Assembly: GCA_948566455.1 (NCBI GenBank) | Contig: CAOYQO010000004.1 | Span: 1 to 64,000 of the forward strand | DNA: 64,000 nt | Reading direction: 5' to 3' | From: an uncultured Phocaeicola sp. | GTDB lineage: Bacteria > Bacteroidota > Bacteroidia > Bacteroidales > Bacteroidaceae | Shown here: one piece after another, positions 26,988 through 35,333 of the stretch | Layout of the letters: the number at the start of each line of letters is the position of its first letter | How positions within the stretch are numbered: the stretch's first letter is position 1 | Notes under the pieces: generated by a model | Seen by the model: the letters and a program-made list of their open reading frames with translations, nothing else | What the model was told of the DNA's origin: nothing | The model's database searches: none | Position numbers and translations under genes: made by a program

Positions 26988-28208
26988 CAGATCAGCAACA
27001 ATAAAGCTACTGCCTCCTACGAAGATAAAGTCTTCCGGGAGGCTTTTTTCTTGTGCCGCCTGCACGGCGGAAGGGACATCCGGGTAACAACTTCCTTGTA
27101 ATCCGGCTTCAGAGGCAAGCCGTGAAAGTTCATTTTCGGGTAATGCACGTTTGACGCTGGCTTTCGTGAAGTAATATTCAGCGTCTTTGGGCAGCAATGC
27201 CAATACCCCATGTATGTCTTTGTCATTCACCATACCTATAATGAAATGCAACTTTCGGTAAGATTGCTGTTTCAACTGCTCTGTGATATAGGTGATACCA
27301 CCTACATTGTGTCCGGTATCACATATCAGAGTAGGGGCGTCCTGCAATTTCTGCCAACGTCCCATCAGTCCGGTTAGTTCACAGACATGGGCAAAACCAC
27401 TACGGACAGCTTGCTCACTCAGATTGTATCCGGCTTGTTGTAGCTGTGCGATGGCTGTGAGTAAAGTATGGGTATTCTTAGTTTGGTATAATCCTTTCAG
27501 TTCACATTCCAATCCGGGGTATTCATCTTTTTGGTTTTCTTCTGCAAAGAAAATGGGCGCATCCACTTCGCGAGCCTTTTTTGTAAATACAGGTTTTGTT
27601 TCGGGAGTAGTTTCTCCGATCACAACGGGTATTCCGCTTTTGATAATACCGGCTTTTTCGCTTGCTATCTTCTCTAATGTATTACCGAGGAACTGGGTAT
27701 GATCGAAACTTATATTGGTGATAATACATAAATCAGGATGTATAATATTGGTACAATCCAGTCTTCCACCCAGTCCTACTTCAATAACTGCTACATCTAC
27801 ATGTTCATTGGCGAAATAACGGAATGCCATGGCAGTAGTCAATTCAAAGAAAGAGGGATGCAGAGGTTCAAAGAAATTTCGTTCTTTTTCTACAAATCGG
27901 ACTACATACTCTTTCGGGATGGATTGTCCATTCACCCGAATACGCTCGCGGAAGTCTACAAGGTGTGGAGAAGTGTAAAGTCCTACCCGATATCCTGCTT
28001 CCTGCAAAATGGCAGCAAGCGTGTGCGAACATGAGCCTTTTCCATTAGTTCCCCCTACATGGATGCTGTGGAAGTTCCGGTGCGGATGTCCGAAGTGTTC
28101 GTCCAGTGCCAGTGTATTCTCTAAACCTTCCTTATATGCTGAACTTCCCACCTGTTGAAACATGGGGGCACTGTTATATAAGTATAATAAAGTGTTCTGA
28201 TAATCCAT
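26955..28208 (-). CDS. folC: bifunctional folylpolyglutamate synthase / dihydrofolate synthase
   Basis: FolC joins glutamate to dihydropteroate and to reduced folates. The 417-aa Mur-ligase-like protein has the P-loop GGTNGKGSCSHTL, TSPHLVDFRERI, HVDVAVIEVGLGGRLDCTN (metal-binding) and ICDTGHNVGG. It starts at 28208. A shared palindrome-plus-promoter module lies just upstream (28271-28324), also seen before DUF4494 and ribE. The 3' end overlaps ridA. Confidence 0.95.
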   Translation of the reverse strand: MDYQNTLLYLYNSAPMFQQVGSSAYKEGLENTLALDEHFGHPHRNFHSIHVGGTNGKGSCSHTLAAILQEAGYRVGLYTSPHLVDFRERIRVNGQSIPKEYVVRFVEKERNFFEPLHPSFFELTTAMAFRYFANEHVDVAVIEVGLGGRLDCTNIIHPDLCIITNISFDHTQFLGNTLEKIASEKAGIIKSGIPVVIGETTPETKPVFTKKAREVDAPIFFAEENQKDEYPGLECELKGLYQTKNTHTLLTAIAQLQQAGYNLSEQAVRSGFAHVCELTGLMGRWQKLQDAPTLICDTGHNVGGITYITEQLKQQSYRKLHFIIGMVNDKDIHGVLALLPKDAEYYFTKASVKRALPENELSRLASEAGLQGSCYPDVPSAVQAAQEKSLPEDFIFVGGSSFIVADLLANRDTLDLH

Positions 28209-28270
28209 CTTTTAAAATATTTAACGAGAAAGCAAGCCATTCTCTCTTTTTAATTCCTATCTTAGAAGCT

Positions 28271-28324
28271 GCAAAGATAATGCAAACTGAGAGCAGAATA
28301 AAATGAACTTGTTCATTTTTTATG
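28271..28324 (-). promoter_or_regulatory. shared promoter module, copy 1 (folC)
   Basis: On the minus strand the module has a 9-bp palindrome AAAATGAAC/GTTCATTTT (28300-28308 and 28311-28319) centred 30 bp upstream of the -7 element TATCTTTG (28272-28279). Between them lie TTCTGC and the extended TTTGCATTATCTTTG. Over 54 bp it matches copy 2 (34094-34147) at 47 positions. No consensus -33 TTTG is present, which fits an activator-dependent promoter. Confidence 0.65.
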
Positions 28325-28337
28325 TCGATGTGTAGCT

Positions 28338-28345
28338 TATCTTCG
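28338..28345 (+). promoter_or_regulatory. -7-like element upstream of phoH
   Basis: TATCTTCG, one base off TAnnTTTG, 40 bp before phoH. Confidence 0.4.
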
Positions 28346-28385
28346 CTTGGAGGCAAATATATCAACAATTTAAATCTAAAAGAGT

Positions 28386-29711
28386 ATGGGAACAAAGAAA
28401 AATTTTGTGATTGATACGAATGTAATCCTTCACGACTATAACTGTCTTAAGAATTTCCAAGAGAACGACATTTATCTTCCCATCGTAGTTCTTGAAGAAT
28501 TGGACAAATTCAAGAAAGGGAATGAACAGATTAACTTCAATGCCCGTGAATTTCTCCGTGAACTCGATTTAGTTACCGATGACAATCTTTTCAATAAAGG
28601 TGCCTCTCTGGGCGAAGGTCTGGGAAGTTTATTTGTGATAGCCGGTTCGGTGGATGCTCCGGATGTGTTCGATTCATTCCCCGAGCGTATTCCCGATCAT
28701 AAGATTCTGGCTGTAGTGGACTGGCTGACGCGCCAGAAGAAGGACATGAAAACCATCCTGGTGACTAAGGATGTGAACCTCCGGATGAAAGCACGTTCCA
28801 TAGGTCTGCTTTGTGAAGATTATATCAACGACAAGGTGATAAATGTGGATATATTTGAAAAGTCAAATGAGGTATTCGAAGGAATTGATCCTGCTTTGAT
28901 AGACCGAATTTATTCTTCCAGAGAAGGACTGGATATCAGTGAGTTTGATTTCAAAGATATTATTCACCCGAATGAATGTTTTATCCTGAAGAGTGACAGG
29001 AATAGTGTTCTTGCACGTTACAATCCTTTTACACATACAATCTGCCGGGTAAATAAAACAAAGAATTATGGTATTGAACCCAGAAATGCTGAACAAAGTT
29101 TTGCTTTCGAAGTGTTGACTGATCCTAATATTAAGTTGGTTGCTCTGACGGGTAAAGCTGGTACAGGAAAGACTCTGCTAGCTTTAGCAGCTGCCCTTAG
29201 TCAGATGAATGATTATAAACAGATTCTGCTGGCACGTCCGATTGTTGCTCTATCCAATAAAGACATTGGCTTCCTACCGGGTGATGCAAAAGAGAAAGTG
29301 GCACCTTACATGCAGCCCTTGTTCGATAATCTGAATGTCATTAAGCGTCAGTTTGCTTCTAATTCTACTGAAGTAAAACGTTTGGAAGATATGCAGAAAA
29401 GCGAGCAGCTGGTAATCGAGGCGTTAGCTTTCATTCGCGGACGTAGTTTGAGTGAAACTTATTGCATCATTGATGAAGCACAAAACTTGACTCCACATGA
29501 AATAAAAACTATTATCACCCGTGCTGGCGAAGGAACCAAAATGGTGTTTACCGGTGATATTCAGCAGATAGACCAACCGTATCTGGACAGTCAGTCCAAT
29601 GGCTTGGTTTACATGATTGATCGTATGAAAGATCAGAACCTTTTTGCTCATGTGAATTTGTTAAAAGGAGAGCGTAGTCAACTAAGTGAATTAGCTAGTA
29701 ATTTGATGTAA
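28386..29711 (+). CDS. phoH: PhoH family protein with N-terminal PIN domain
   Basis: This 441-aa protein has a PIN nuclease-like domain (about 1-150, starting FVIDTNVILHD with the metal-binding Asp10, later VTKDVNLRMKA). It is followed by a PhoH ATPase domain (about 230-441) with Walker A GKAGTGKT (Lys262) and Walker B CIIDEAQNLTPHEIKTI. PIN-PhoH (PhoH2-type) proteins are linked to RNA unwinding and cleavage in other bacteria. Despite the name, no phosphate control is visible here. Confidence 0.9.
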   Translation: MGTKKNFVIDTNVILHDYNCLKNFQENDIYLPIVVLEELDKFKKGNEQINFNAREFLRELDLVTDDNLFNKGASLGEGLGSLFVIAGSVDAPDVFDSFPERIPDHKILAVVDWLTRQKKDMKTILVTKDVNLRMKARSIGLLCEDYINDKVINVDIFEKSNEVFEGIDPALIDRIYSSREGLDISEFDFKDIIHPNECFILKSDRNSVLARYNPFTHTICRVNKTKNYGIEPRNAEQSFAFEVLTDPNIKLVALTGKAGTGKTLLALAAALSQMNDYKQILLARPIVALSNKDIGFLPGDAKEKVAPYMQPLFDNLNVIKRQFASNSTEVKRLEDMQKSEQLVIEALAFIRGRSLSETYCIIDEAQNLTPHEIKTIITRAGEGTKMVFTGDIQQIDQPYLDSQSNGLVYMIDRMKDQNLFAHVNLLKGERSQLSELASNLM

Positions 29712-29732
29712 CAGAGCTTTATAGGCAATAAA

Positions 29733-29776
29733 TATGGCGGCAAGGTTATATACGTAACTTTGCCGCCATTTAATTT
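29733..29776 (+). terminator. terminator after phoH
   Basis: A 15-bp stem (29733-29747 with 29755-29769; one mismatch) rich in GC at its base, ATGGCGGCAA/TTGCCGCCAT, is followed by TTAATTTTA. Confidence 0.85.
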
Positions 29777-29824
29777 TATCACACATTTTTATCTTTTTCT
29801 TCCCATATTTGATAAAAAATAATG

Positions 29825-29832
29825 TATCTTTG
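29825..29832 (+). promoter_or_regulatory. -7 element of the sugar dehydratase gene
   Basis: TATCTTTG, 29 bp before the start. A -33 box is not evident. Confidence 0.5.
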
Positions 29833-29861
29833 CCTCGCCTAAAACAAAACTGTCAAACGAA

Positions 29862-31769
29862 ATGAAACATAAATTTTTTCATCGATACCTCTCAGCAAAG
29901 GTATTGCCGATTTGGACTATTCTGTTGATCGATGTATTGATAATCGTTGTATCCAGCCTGTTGGCTTATGCACTTCGATATGATTTCCGGAGTATTTTCC
30001 TGGAATCCTCTACCATTGACAAAACGATTGTATGTACAGTTATTGTCAACTTGGTATTCTTTCGGATATTCCGCACATATTCTAATGTGTTGCGCTTTTC
30101 TTCGTTTATAGATATTATGCGCATCTTCGTTTCATTGACAGTGTCGTATGCGCTGCTGATGATTTCGAGTGTGCTTTTATCAAGCTACATGGATGTTCGC
30201 TTGGCACCTGTGAGCGTATTCTTCATGGCATATATTATTAGTTTTGCCATGATGTCTTGTTCGCGCATTGTTGTGAAGATGTTTTATGAACTGCTGAATT
30301 TCGATGGAAGTCATAGTGCCAATGTCTTTATTTATGGTGCTAAGGAGGCAGGAGTCAATATTGCTAAAGCATTGCGTGTAAATTTGCGTAATCACTATCG
30401 TCTGCGTGGTTTCATTGCCGATGAGCCGGAGCTGATAAATAAGGTGATGATGGGAGTGAAAGTATTTCCCAATGACGAGACGCTGATTGATGTACTGAAC
30501 GATCGTGATGTGCATACCATTATTATTTCGCCTGCCAAGATGGAGGAACTGAAAAGATCAGATATGGCTGACCGTCTTTTGGCTCATAATATCAAATTAA
30601 TGACTGCGCCTCCTTTGAGTGAATGGAGTGGGCAGACTTTGAACCGTACCCAACTGAAAGAAATACAGATTGAAGACCTCTTGCAACGTAACCCTATTGA
30701 AATCGATATCCATAAGGTAGCTTCTCATCTGGAAGGAAAACGGGTGATGATAACTGGTGCTGCCGGTTCTATCGGTAGTGAAATTATGCGTCAGGTAGCC
30801 TCTTTCAATCCTTATAAGTTGATTCTGGTAGATCAGGCAGAAACTCCGTTGCATGATATTCGTCTGGAGTTACAGGACCGTTGGCGTGATATTGATGCGG
30901 AAACGATTATTGCAGATATTTCCAATGCTACGCGTATGGAAGAAATCTTTAAAGAATATAAACCTCAGTATATTTTTCATGCGGCTGCTTACAAGCATGT
31001 GCCGATGATGGAGGACAATGTTTCAGAGTCTATTCAGATTAATGTGTATGGAACCCGTACTATTGCTGATTTGGCTGTGAAATATGGAGCTGAGAAGTTT
31101 GTAATGATTTCTACCGATAAAGCTGTAAACCCCACAAATGTGATGGGATGTTCCAAACGTATTTGTGAGATTTATGTACAGTCTTTGGCGAAGAAGCTGC
31201 AACAGAAAGGTGGGCATGTAACCCAATTCATTACGACACGTTTCGGCAATGTATTAGGCTCCAACGGTTCTGTAATTCCCCGCTTCCGCGATCAGATACA
31301 ACGTGGTGGTCCGGTGACTGTTACTCATCCTGAAATTATCCGTTATTTCATGACGATTCCTGAAGCTTGCCGCTTGGTACTCGAAGCCGGTAGTATGGGA
31401 AATGGGGGTGAGATTTATATCTTTGATATGGGTAAGCCGGTGAAGATTGTAGATCTTGCCAAACGTATGATCAGTCTTTCAGGACGTACGGATGTGAAGA
31501 TTGAGTTTACAGGACTACGCCATGGAGAAAAACTTTATGAAGAGTTGCTGAATGTAAAAGAGTTGACCAAACCGACTTACCATGAGAAGATCATGATTGC
31601 AACAGTCCGTGAATATGATTATGACGAAGTAAAAGAGCGTATCCAAAAACTGATAGATGTTAGTTATACTTATGATCAGATGAAGATTGTGTCAGCTATG
31701 AAGGATATTGTTCCTGAATTTATCAGTAAGAATTCATGTTTTGAAGCATTGGACAAGAAACCGGATTAA
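29862..31769 (+). CDS. membrane nucleotide-sugar 4,6-dehydratase (WbpM/CapD-like)
   Basis: This 635-aa protein carries four membrane segments in its first 150 residues, a CoA-binding-like Rossmann domain (about 150-280), then a short-chain dehydratase domain (about 290-600). The latter has VMITGAAGSIGSE, HAAAYKHVPMMEDN and STDKAVNPTNVMGCSK, where Met takes the place of the usual catalytic Tyr, as in WbpM/FlaA1-type dehydratases. Such enzymes make UDP-4-keto-6-deoxy sugars for capsule or O-antigen. It stands alone between two hairpins, outside a glycosyltransferase cluster, so it may serve several surface glycans. Confidence 0.9.
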   Translation: MKHKFFHRYLSAKVLPIWTILLIDVLIIVVSSLLAYALRYDFRSIFLESSTIDKTIVCTVIVNLVFFRIFRTYSNVLRFSSFIDIMRIFVSLTVSYALLMISSVLLSSYMDVRLAPVSVFFMAYIISFAMMSCSRIVVKMFYELLNFDGSHSANVFIYGAKEAGVNIAKALRVNLRNHYRLRGFIADEPELINKVMMGVKVFPNDETLIDVLNDRDVHTIIISPAKMEELKRSDMADRLLAHNIKLMTAPPLSEWSGQTLNRTQLKEIQIEDLLQRNPIEIDIHKVASHLEGKRVMITGAAGSIGSEIMRQVASFNPYKLILVDQAETPLHDIRLELQDRWRDIDAETIIADISNATRMEEIFKEYKPQYIFHAAAYKHVPMMEDNVSESIQINVYGTRTIADLAVKYGAEKFVMISTDKAVNPTNVMGCSKRICEIYVQSLAKKLQQKGGHVTQFITTRFGNVLGSNGSVIPRFRDQIQRGGPVTVTHPEIIRYFMTIPEACRLVLEAGSMGNGGEIYIFDMGKPVKIVDLAKRMISLSGRTDVKIEFTGLRHGEKLYEELLNVKELTKPTYHEKIMIATVREYDYDEVKERIQKLIDVSYTYDQMKIVSAMKDIVPEFISKNSCFEALDKKPD

Positions 31770-31801
31770 GTCATCCTGTAAGGAAATAGTAATAAATAAA
31801 T

Positions 31802-31860
31802 GTAATGCCCCGTAACAATATACGTTAGATACACTAACAATATATGTTAAGGGGCATTAC
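31802..31860. terminator. hairpin between convergent genes
   Basis: Outer arms 31802-31817 and 31845-31860 (GTAATGCCCC with GGGGCATTAC; one mismatch in 16) enclose an inner GTTAG/CTAAC pair. The hairpin probably ends both convergent transcripts. Confidence 0.7.
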
Positions 31861-31887
31861 GTATAATGATATGTTGTGTGGTTCCTG

Positions 31888-32865
31888 CTATTTTCTACTG
31901 GAGAAATATTTCATGAACTGAGTACGTTCGAAGGTATTCACACCATTCAAATCGCTAACATTCAACATTCCTTTGAATTGAGAGATTGTTTCCATTCCTT
32001 TACGATCCATCCATAAATTCAGGAAACGGGTATATTCTGCTACAAGTGCATAACTGTTTTGATAGAATGCGCTACAGATTTCTACGGCTGAAGCTCCTGC
32101 AAGAATTGCTTTTACGATTCCTTCGGGAGAATGAATACCGCCTGATGCTGCGTAATCCAGCTTGTTTACTGCTGCTGAGGCAATACCTATCCAGCGTAAA
32201 GATTTAACCAGATCAGCTCCTGTACTGAATACATTTCCTGAGATTTGCTTCATCTTCTCGATATCGATATCCGGCTGATAGAAACGATTGAACAATACAA
32301 CAGCGGCAGCTCCATTGGCATATAACTGGTCTATCAAAGCTATCGGATTAGTAAGGTTGTCGCCCAGCTTCATAATGATCGGAATGCGAACTGTCTTTTT
32401 GATGTGGCTGAGAATATCAATATGACGTTGTTCAAATGAACCGTAATTGTACTGAACACCTGTTTGTAACGCCAAAATATTAATTTCTATAGCATCAGCA
32501 CCTGCAGCTTCCATTTGTTGTGCAAAGCCTACCCATTCAGCATCCTGATAGCAGTTGATACTGGCAATAACAGGAATAGGACATACTTTCTTAGTCTCTT
32601 TTATCAATTCCAGATATTCAGACAGCTTATGCTGGCGGACGTATTCTACCAAGTAATCACTGCCTTCCGGGTACATATTCGGATCTCCGAGCCAGTCAGC
32701 TTCCATCATGATCTGCTCCTCGAAAAGAGATTTCAGAACAATGGCACCGACACCGGCTTCATAGAATTTCTGATTTTTTTCAGCACTATCAGTTAAGCCT
32801 GAACTGCTGACGATAATCGGGTTTCTTAATTCTAACCCGGCAAAAGTAGTTTTTAATGTTGCCAT
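31888..32865 (-). CDS. dihydroorotate-dehydrogenase-like protein
   Basis: This flavin-dependent barrel enzyme of 325 aa starts MATLKTTFAGLELRNPIIVSS and has IPVIASINC, ADAIEINIL, IIMKLGDN and ASGGIHSPEG, as in class 1 dihydroorotate dehydrogenases and the related dihydropyrimidine dehydrogenase C-terminal domain. I chose the ATG at 32865: the longer frame from 32910 would overlap yggS and lacks family similarity. Its position after yggS, away from pyrimidine genes, suggests it is a paralogue rather than the main PyrD. Confidence 0.82.
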   Translation of the reverse strand: MATLKTTFAGLELRNPIIVSSSGLTDSAEKNQKFYEAGVGAIVLKSLFEEQIMMEADWLGDPNMYPEGSDYLVEYVRQHKLSEYLELIKETKKVCPIPVIASINCYQDAEWVGFAQQMEAAGADAIEINILALQTGVQYNYGSFEQRHIDILSHIKKTVRIPIIMKLGDNLTNPIALIDQLYANGAAAVVLFNRFYQPDIDIEKMKQISGNVFSTGADLVKSLRWIGIASAAVNKLDYAASGGIHSPEGIVKAILAGASAVEICSAFYQNSYALVAEYTRFLNLWMDRKGMETISQFKGMLNVSDLNGVNTFERTQFMKYFSSRK

Positions 32866-32890
32866 GGTAATAATGTTTAATGAATAATGA

Positions 32891-33559
32891 TTAATACGTT
32901 CTGTCTCCAAAGATTTTGCTTCCTACGCGTATCAGAGTACTTCCAGCCGCAATAGCTTGGTGATAATCGTGGGACATTCCCATGGACAACTCCCGAAAAG
33001 CCTCTGTGTCGGCAAACCATGAGTCTTTCACTTCTTTGAAGAAGCTACTTAATGAACAAAATTCCTTCTCTATTTGTTCATTGTCGTCTGTATTTGTCGC
33101 CATGCCCATCAAGCCGCATAATTGTATGTTACTGAGAGTTTTCCATTCACCTTCCGCTAACATATCCCGACATTCGTCAAAACTGAAACCAAATTTAGTC
33201 TCTTCCTCTGCAATGTGTAGTTGCAGCAGGCAGTTGACCACTTTCCCGGCCTTTTCGGCCTGTTTATTGACCTCAACAAGAAGCTTGTATGAATCAATGC
33301 CGTGAATCAGAGCTACGTAGGGTACAATATACTTTATTTTATTAGTTTGCAGATGCCCGATAAAATGCCATTCAATGTCTTTGGGAAGGCTTTCGTACTT
33401 GGCAGTCATTTCTTGCACCTTACTTTCACCGAACACTCGCTGCCCGGAGCGATAAGCTTCTTCTATCGCTTCATTGGGGTGAAATTTGGAAACAGCTACC
33501 AATCGCACCCCTTCAGGTAGTTCGTTCAGCACTTGTTGAAGATTATCTGCAATATTCAT
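32891..33559 (-). CDS. YggS family PLP homeostasis protein
   Basis: This 222-aa protein (YggS/PLPBP) binds pyridoxal phosphate through the Lys in LVAVSKFHP (about residue 24) and has WHFIGHLQTNK and LSMGMSHDYHQAIAAGSTLIRVGSKIFG in pieces along the barrel. The family controls free PLP and affects amino-acid balance, without a known catalytic reaction. It lies between DUF4494 (18 bp upstream) and the DHOD-like gene (25 bp to the chosen start), so a three-gene operon is likely. Confidence 0.92.
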   Translation of the reverse strand: MNIADNLQQVLNELPEGVRLVAVSKFHPNEAIEEAYRSGQRVFGESKVQEMTAKYESLPKDIEWHFIGHLQTNKIKYIVPYVALIHGIDSYKLLVEVNKQAEKAGKVVNCLLQLHIAEEETKFGFSFDECRDMLAEGEWKTLSNIQLCGLMGMATNTDDNEQIEKEFCSLSSFFKEVKDSWFADTEAFRELSMGMSHDYHQAIAAGSTLIRVGSKIFGDRTY

Positions 33560-33577
33560 GATACTAATATATATATA

Positions 33578-34042
33578 TTAAACCTCCGGTTTATCATTGG
33601 GTTCTGCACTGTACGGATATACATCCATAAGAGGTGTTTCGGACACTAAAGCGATTTGATAATCAGCCATTGTACCCTTCATACCTTCATCCAGCTTCTT
33701 AACGGCATCACGGAGGTCGGCAGCTTGTACCAATACCTGAGTCGATGTTTTCTTTTCAGCTCCACTCTTTTCATCCAGAGTGATGAAGACCAGTTTACAT
33801 TTGAACCAGCGATCTGCGGCTTCTTCTTCGCTTGGGAATAATTCGCTATAGTTAGCACGTTTGATGTCCGATACCGTAAACTCTCCTGAAATAAACGGTG
33901 TCATTTCCTCAATAATACGTGCTTCTGCTTCCGTGAAGCTGAGTGCGTCTACCAAATAGGGTTCGGTTACTTTCTTGTTCATTCCGTTTTCCATTACTTT
34001 CTCGTAACGGATTTTGCACTCAAACCATGTATGCATTGCCAT
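33578..34042 (-). CDS. DUF4494 domain protein
   Basis: This small cytosolic 154-aa protein begins MAMHTWFECKIRYEKV and has two similar halves: WFECKIRYEK near the start and WFKCKLVFITLDEKSG in the middle, both followed by charged strands and EAEARI/LRDAVKKL helices. This internal repeat suggests a duplicated module. It matches my memory of DUF4494 of Bacteroidota; its function is unknown. It leads the operon with yggS and is driven by shared promoter module copy 2. Confidence 0.78.
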   Translation of the reverse strand: MAMHTWFECKIRYEKVMENGMNKKVTEPYLVDALSFTEAEARIIEEMTPFISGEFTVSDIKRANYSELFPSEEEAADRWFKCKLVFITLDEKSGAEKKTSTQVLVQAADLRDAVKKLDEGMKGTMADYQIALVSETPLMDVYPYSAEPNDKPEV

Positions 34043-34093
34043 AATTTCTTTGTTTTTTAATTATGAATTTATATTCTTGTTATAAAACTGACC

Positions 34094-34147
34094 ACAAAGA
34101 TAATGCAAACGAAGGGTAGAATAAAATGAATTTATTCATTTTTTATG
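34094..34147 (-). promoter_or_regulatory. shared promoter module, copy 2 (DUF4494-yggS)
   Basis: The palindrome arms are AAAATGAAT/ATTCATTTT (34123-34131 and 34134-34142), centred 30 bp upstream of TATCTTTG (minus strand, 34095-34102). Compared with copy 1, the innermost C-G pair is T-A, so both arms changed together and the palindrome is kept. The extended TTTGCATTATCTTTG is identical. Confidence 0.65.
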
Positions 34148-34230
34148 GGAAGAGCGGAATTGAAATCTTACAGAGATGAGGTCGTTTTCTTTCATGGTAA
34201 CTCTTTTTATCCCCCATGCTAATCCTGTTT

Positions 34231-34362
34231 GCATGTCGCGGTAAAGACCGTTACATGACGCGGTAAAGACCGTTACATACTGTGGTAAAGGTCGTTACAA
34301 TATGGGGTAAAGACCGTTACATGCTGAGGTAAATGCTTTTACATTATGATGTGAACAGTTGG
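34231..34362 (+). repeat. 22-bp tandem repeat, six units
   Basis: Units at 34231, 34253, 34275, 34297, 34319 and 34341 are each exactly 22 bp. The first four share GGTAAAGACCGTTACA with small changes; the last two are degenerate. Each good unit contains GTAA...TTAC, a small dyad. Intact spacing and variable first half suggest protein-binding iterons. There are no unique spacers, so this is not CRISPR. Confidence 0.85.
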
Positions 34363-34670
34363 TAAATACAATGCTTTCATAATTAGATGATTAACGTTTC
34401 TAGAACTTAATACTAGGACTTGTGGAAAGTTGAAAAGGAAAAATTGTCTATTATAGAAAGAAGATTTTTTCTTGTTTCTTTTTATAACCAGCTTCCGGTA
34501 TGGAAATGTGTATTCCTACATAATTTGCTTTGCCATCTTCGAAATAAGTGATGTAAAATAAAAGGGGTAAAGTGCGCGAACTTGCTGTATTTCATTGCTT
34601 AATGATATTGTGATTTTTCACTGTTATTGCTGTTCTTTGGCACTGTTAAACCTATAAAAACAACAAAATT

Positions 34671-35261
34671 ATGGTAGTAGCTTATTTAAGAGTGAGTACA
34701 GAAAAGCAGTTTCTGGCTAATCAACGTGAAGAACTTCTGCGCTTTGCAGAGAAAAATGGATTGAAGATTGACAAGTGGTACACTGAGACAGTAAGTGGGA
34801 GTGTGAGTAGTAAGGAACGAAAGCTGTCGGGGATGTTGAACCGGATGCAGCGGGGGGATACGTTGATTGTAACGGAGATTTCGAGATTGAGTCGCACCTT
34901 GTTGGAAATCATGACTATTCTCAATTCGTGTATAAAGAAAGAAATTATTTTGTACAGCACGAAAGAGGGATATGTTTTTCAAAATGACATTAACAGTAAA
35001 GTATTGGGGTTTGCATTTGGATTGATGGCGGAGATAGAACGTAATTTGATTTCCATGCGAACTAAGGAAGCGTTGGCAAGACGAAAACAGGAAGGGGTCA
35101 AGTTAGGACGTAAAAAGGGGACCTGCCCTGCAATGCGGGTACTCCGTGAGAATAAGAGACGTTTGATGCGTGAATCCAGACGAGGTGTTTCTTGTTCGGA
35201 ATTAGCCCGTCAAATGGGAGTATCCAGAACCACCATGCACCGCTTTCTGAAGTGTAACTAA
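34671..35261 (+). CDS. serine recombinase, Mpi-type DNA invertase
   Basis: This small serine recombinase of 196 aa has a resolvase domain with the catalytic Ser9 in YLRVSTEKQ, IVTEISRLSRTLLEI and RTKEALARRKQEGVKLGRKKG, then a C-terminal helix-turn-helix (SCSELARQMGVSRTTMHRFL). It resembles Mpi, the B. fragilis enzyme that inverts many capsule promoters. No inverted-repeat-flanked promoter is seen beside it, so it would act at distant sites. It stands alone between a repeat array and a hairpin. Family membership is firm; the target set is inferred. Confidence 0.88.
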   Translation: MVVAYLRVSTEKQFLANQREELLRFAEKNGLKIDKWYTETVSGSVSSKERKLSGMLNRMQRGDTLIVTEISRLSRTLLEIMTILNSCIKKEIILYSTKEGYVFQNDINSKVLGFAFGLMAEIERNLISMRTKEALARRKQEGVKLGRKKGTCPAMRVLRENKRRLMRESRRGVSCSELARQMGVSRTTMHRFLKCN

Positions 35262-35263
35262 TG

Positions 35264-35316
35264 AAAAAGCGAGTTGGCAAGTTTCTGTTGCCAGGTTCTT
35301 TAGTCAACTCGTTTTT
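35264..35316 (+). terminator. terminator after the invertase
   Basis: The outer stem AAAAAGCGAGTTG/CAACTCGTTTTT (35264-35276 with 35305-35316) encloses an inner TTGGCAA/TTGCCAG hairpin and ends in Ts. The words GAGTTG/CAACTCG recur in the repeat at 19196-19276. Confidence 0.75.
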
Positions 35317-35333
35317 CCGGGCTGGATTGCTAC

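Larger units (their letters stand above)
34043..34670. other. 628-bp intergenic region upstream of the invertase
   Basis: The region holds the shared promoter module (34094-34147), the 22-bp tandem repeat (34231-34362) and an imperfect hairpin with a T-tract (34451-34487). The remaining sequence is AT-rich with no recognisable gene. No full consensus promoter was found directly before the invertase; GTTCTTTG near 34632-34639 is a weak candidate. Confidence 0.6.

Noticed and set aside
32866..32910. Longer start for the dihydroorotate-dehydrogenase-like protein
   Set aside because: The extra residues overlap yggS and do not resemble the family; the ATG at 32865 fits.
34231..34362. CRISPR array
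   Set aside because: The 22-bp units are directly adjacent with no spacers, and no cas genes are nearby.
34451..34487. Terminator of an unseen gene upstream of the invertase
   Set aside because: The hairpin is imperfect and no reading frame or promoter precedes it closely; kept only as a note.
34043..34670. Invertible promoter next to the Mpi-type gene
   Set aside because: No pair of inverted repeats encloses a -33/-7 promoter in this stretch.
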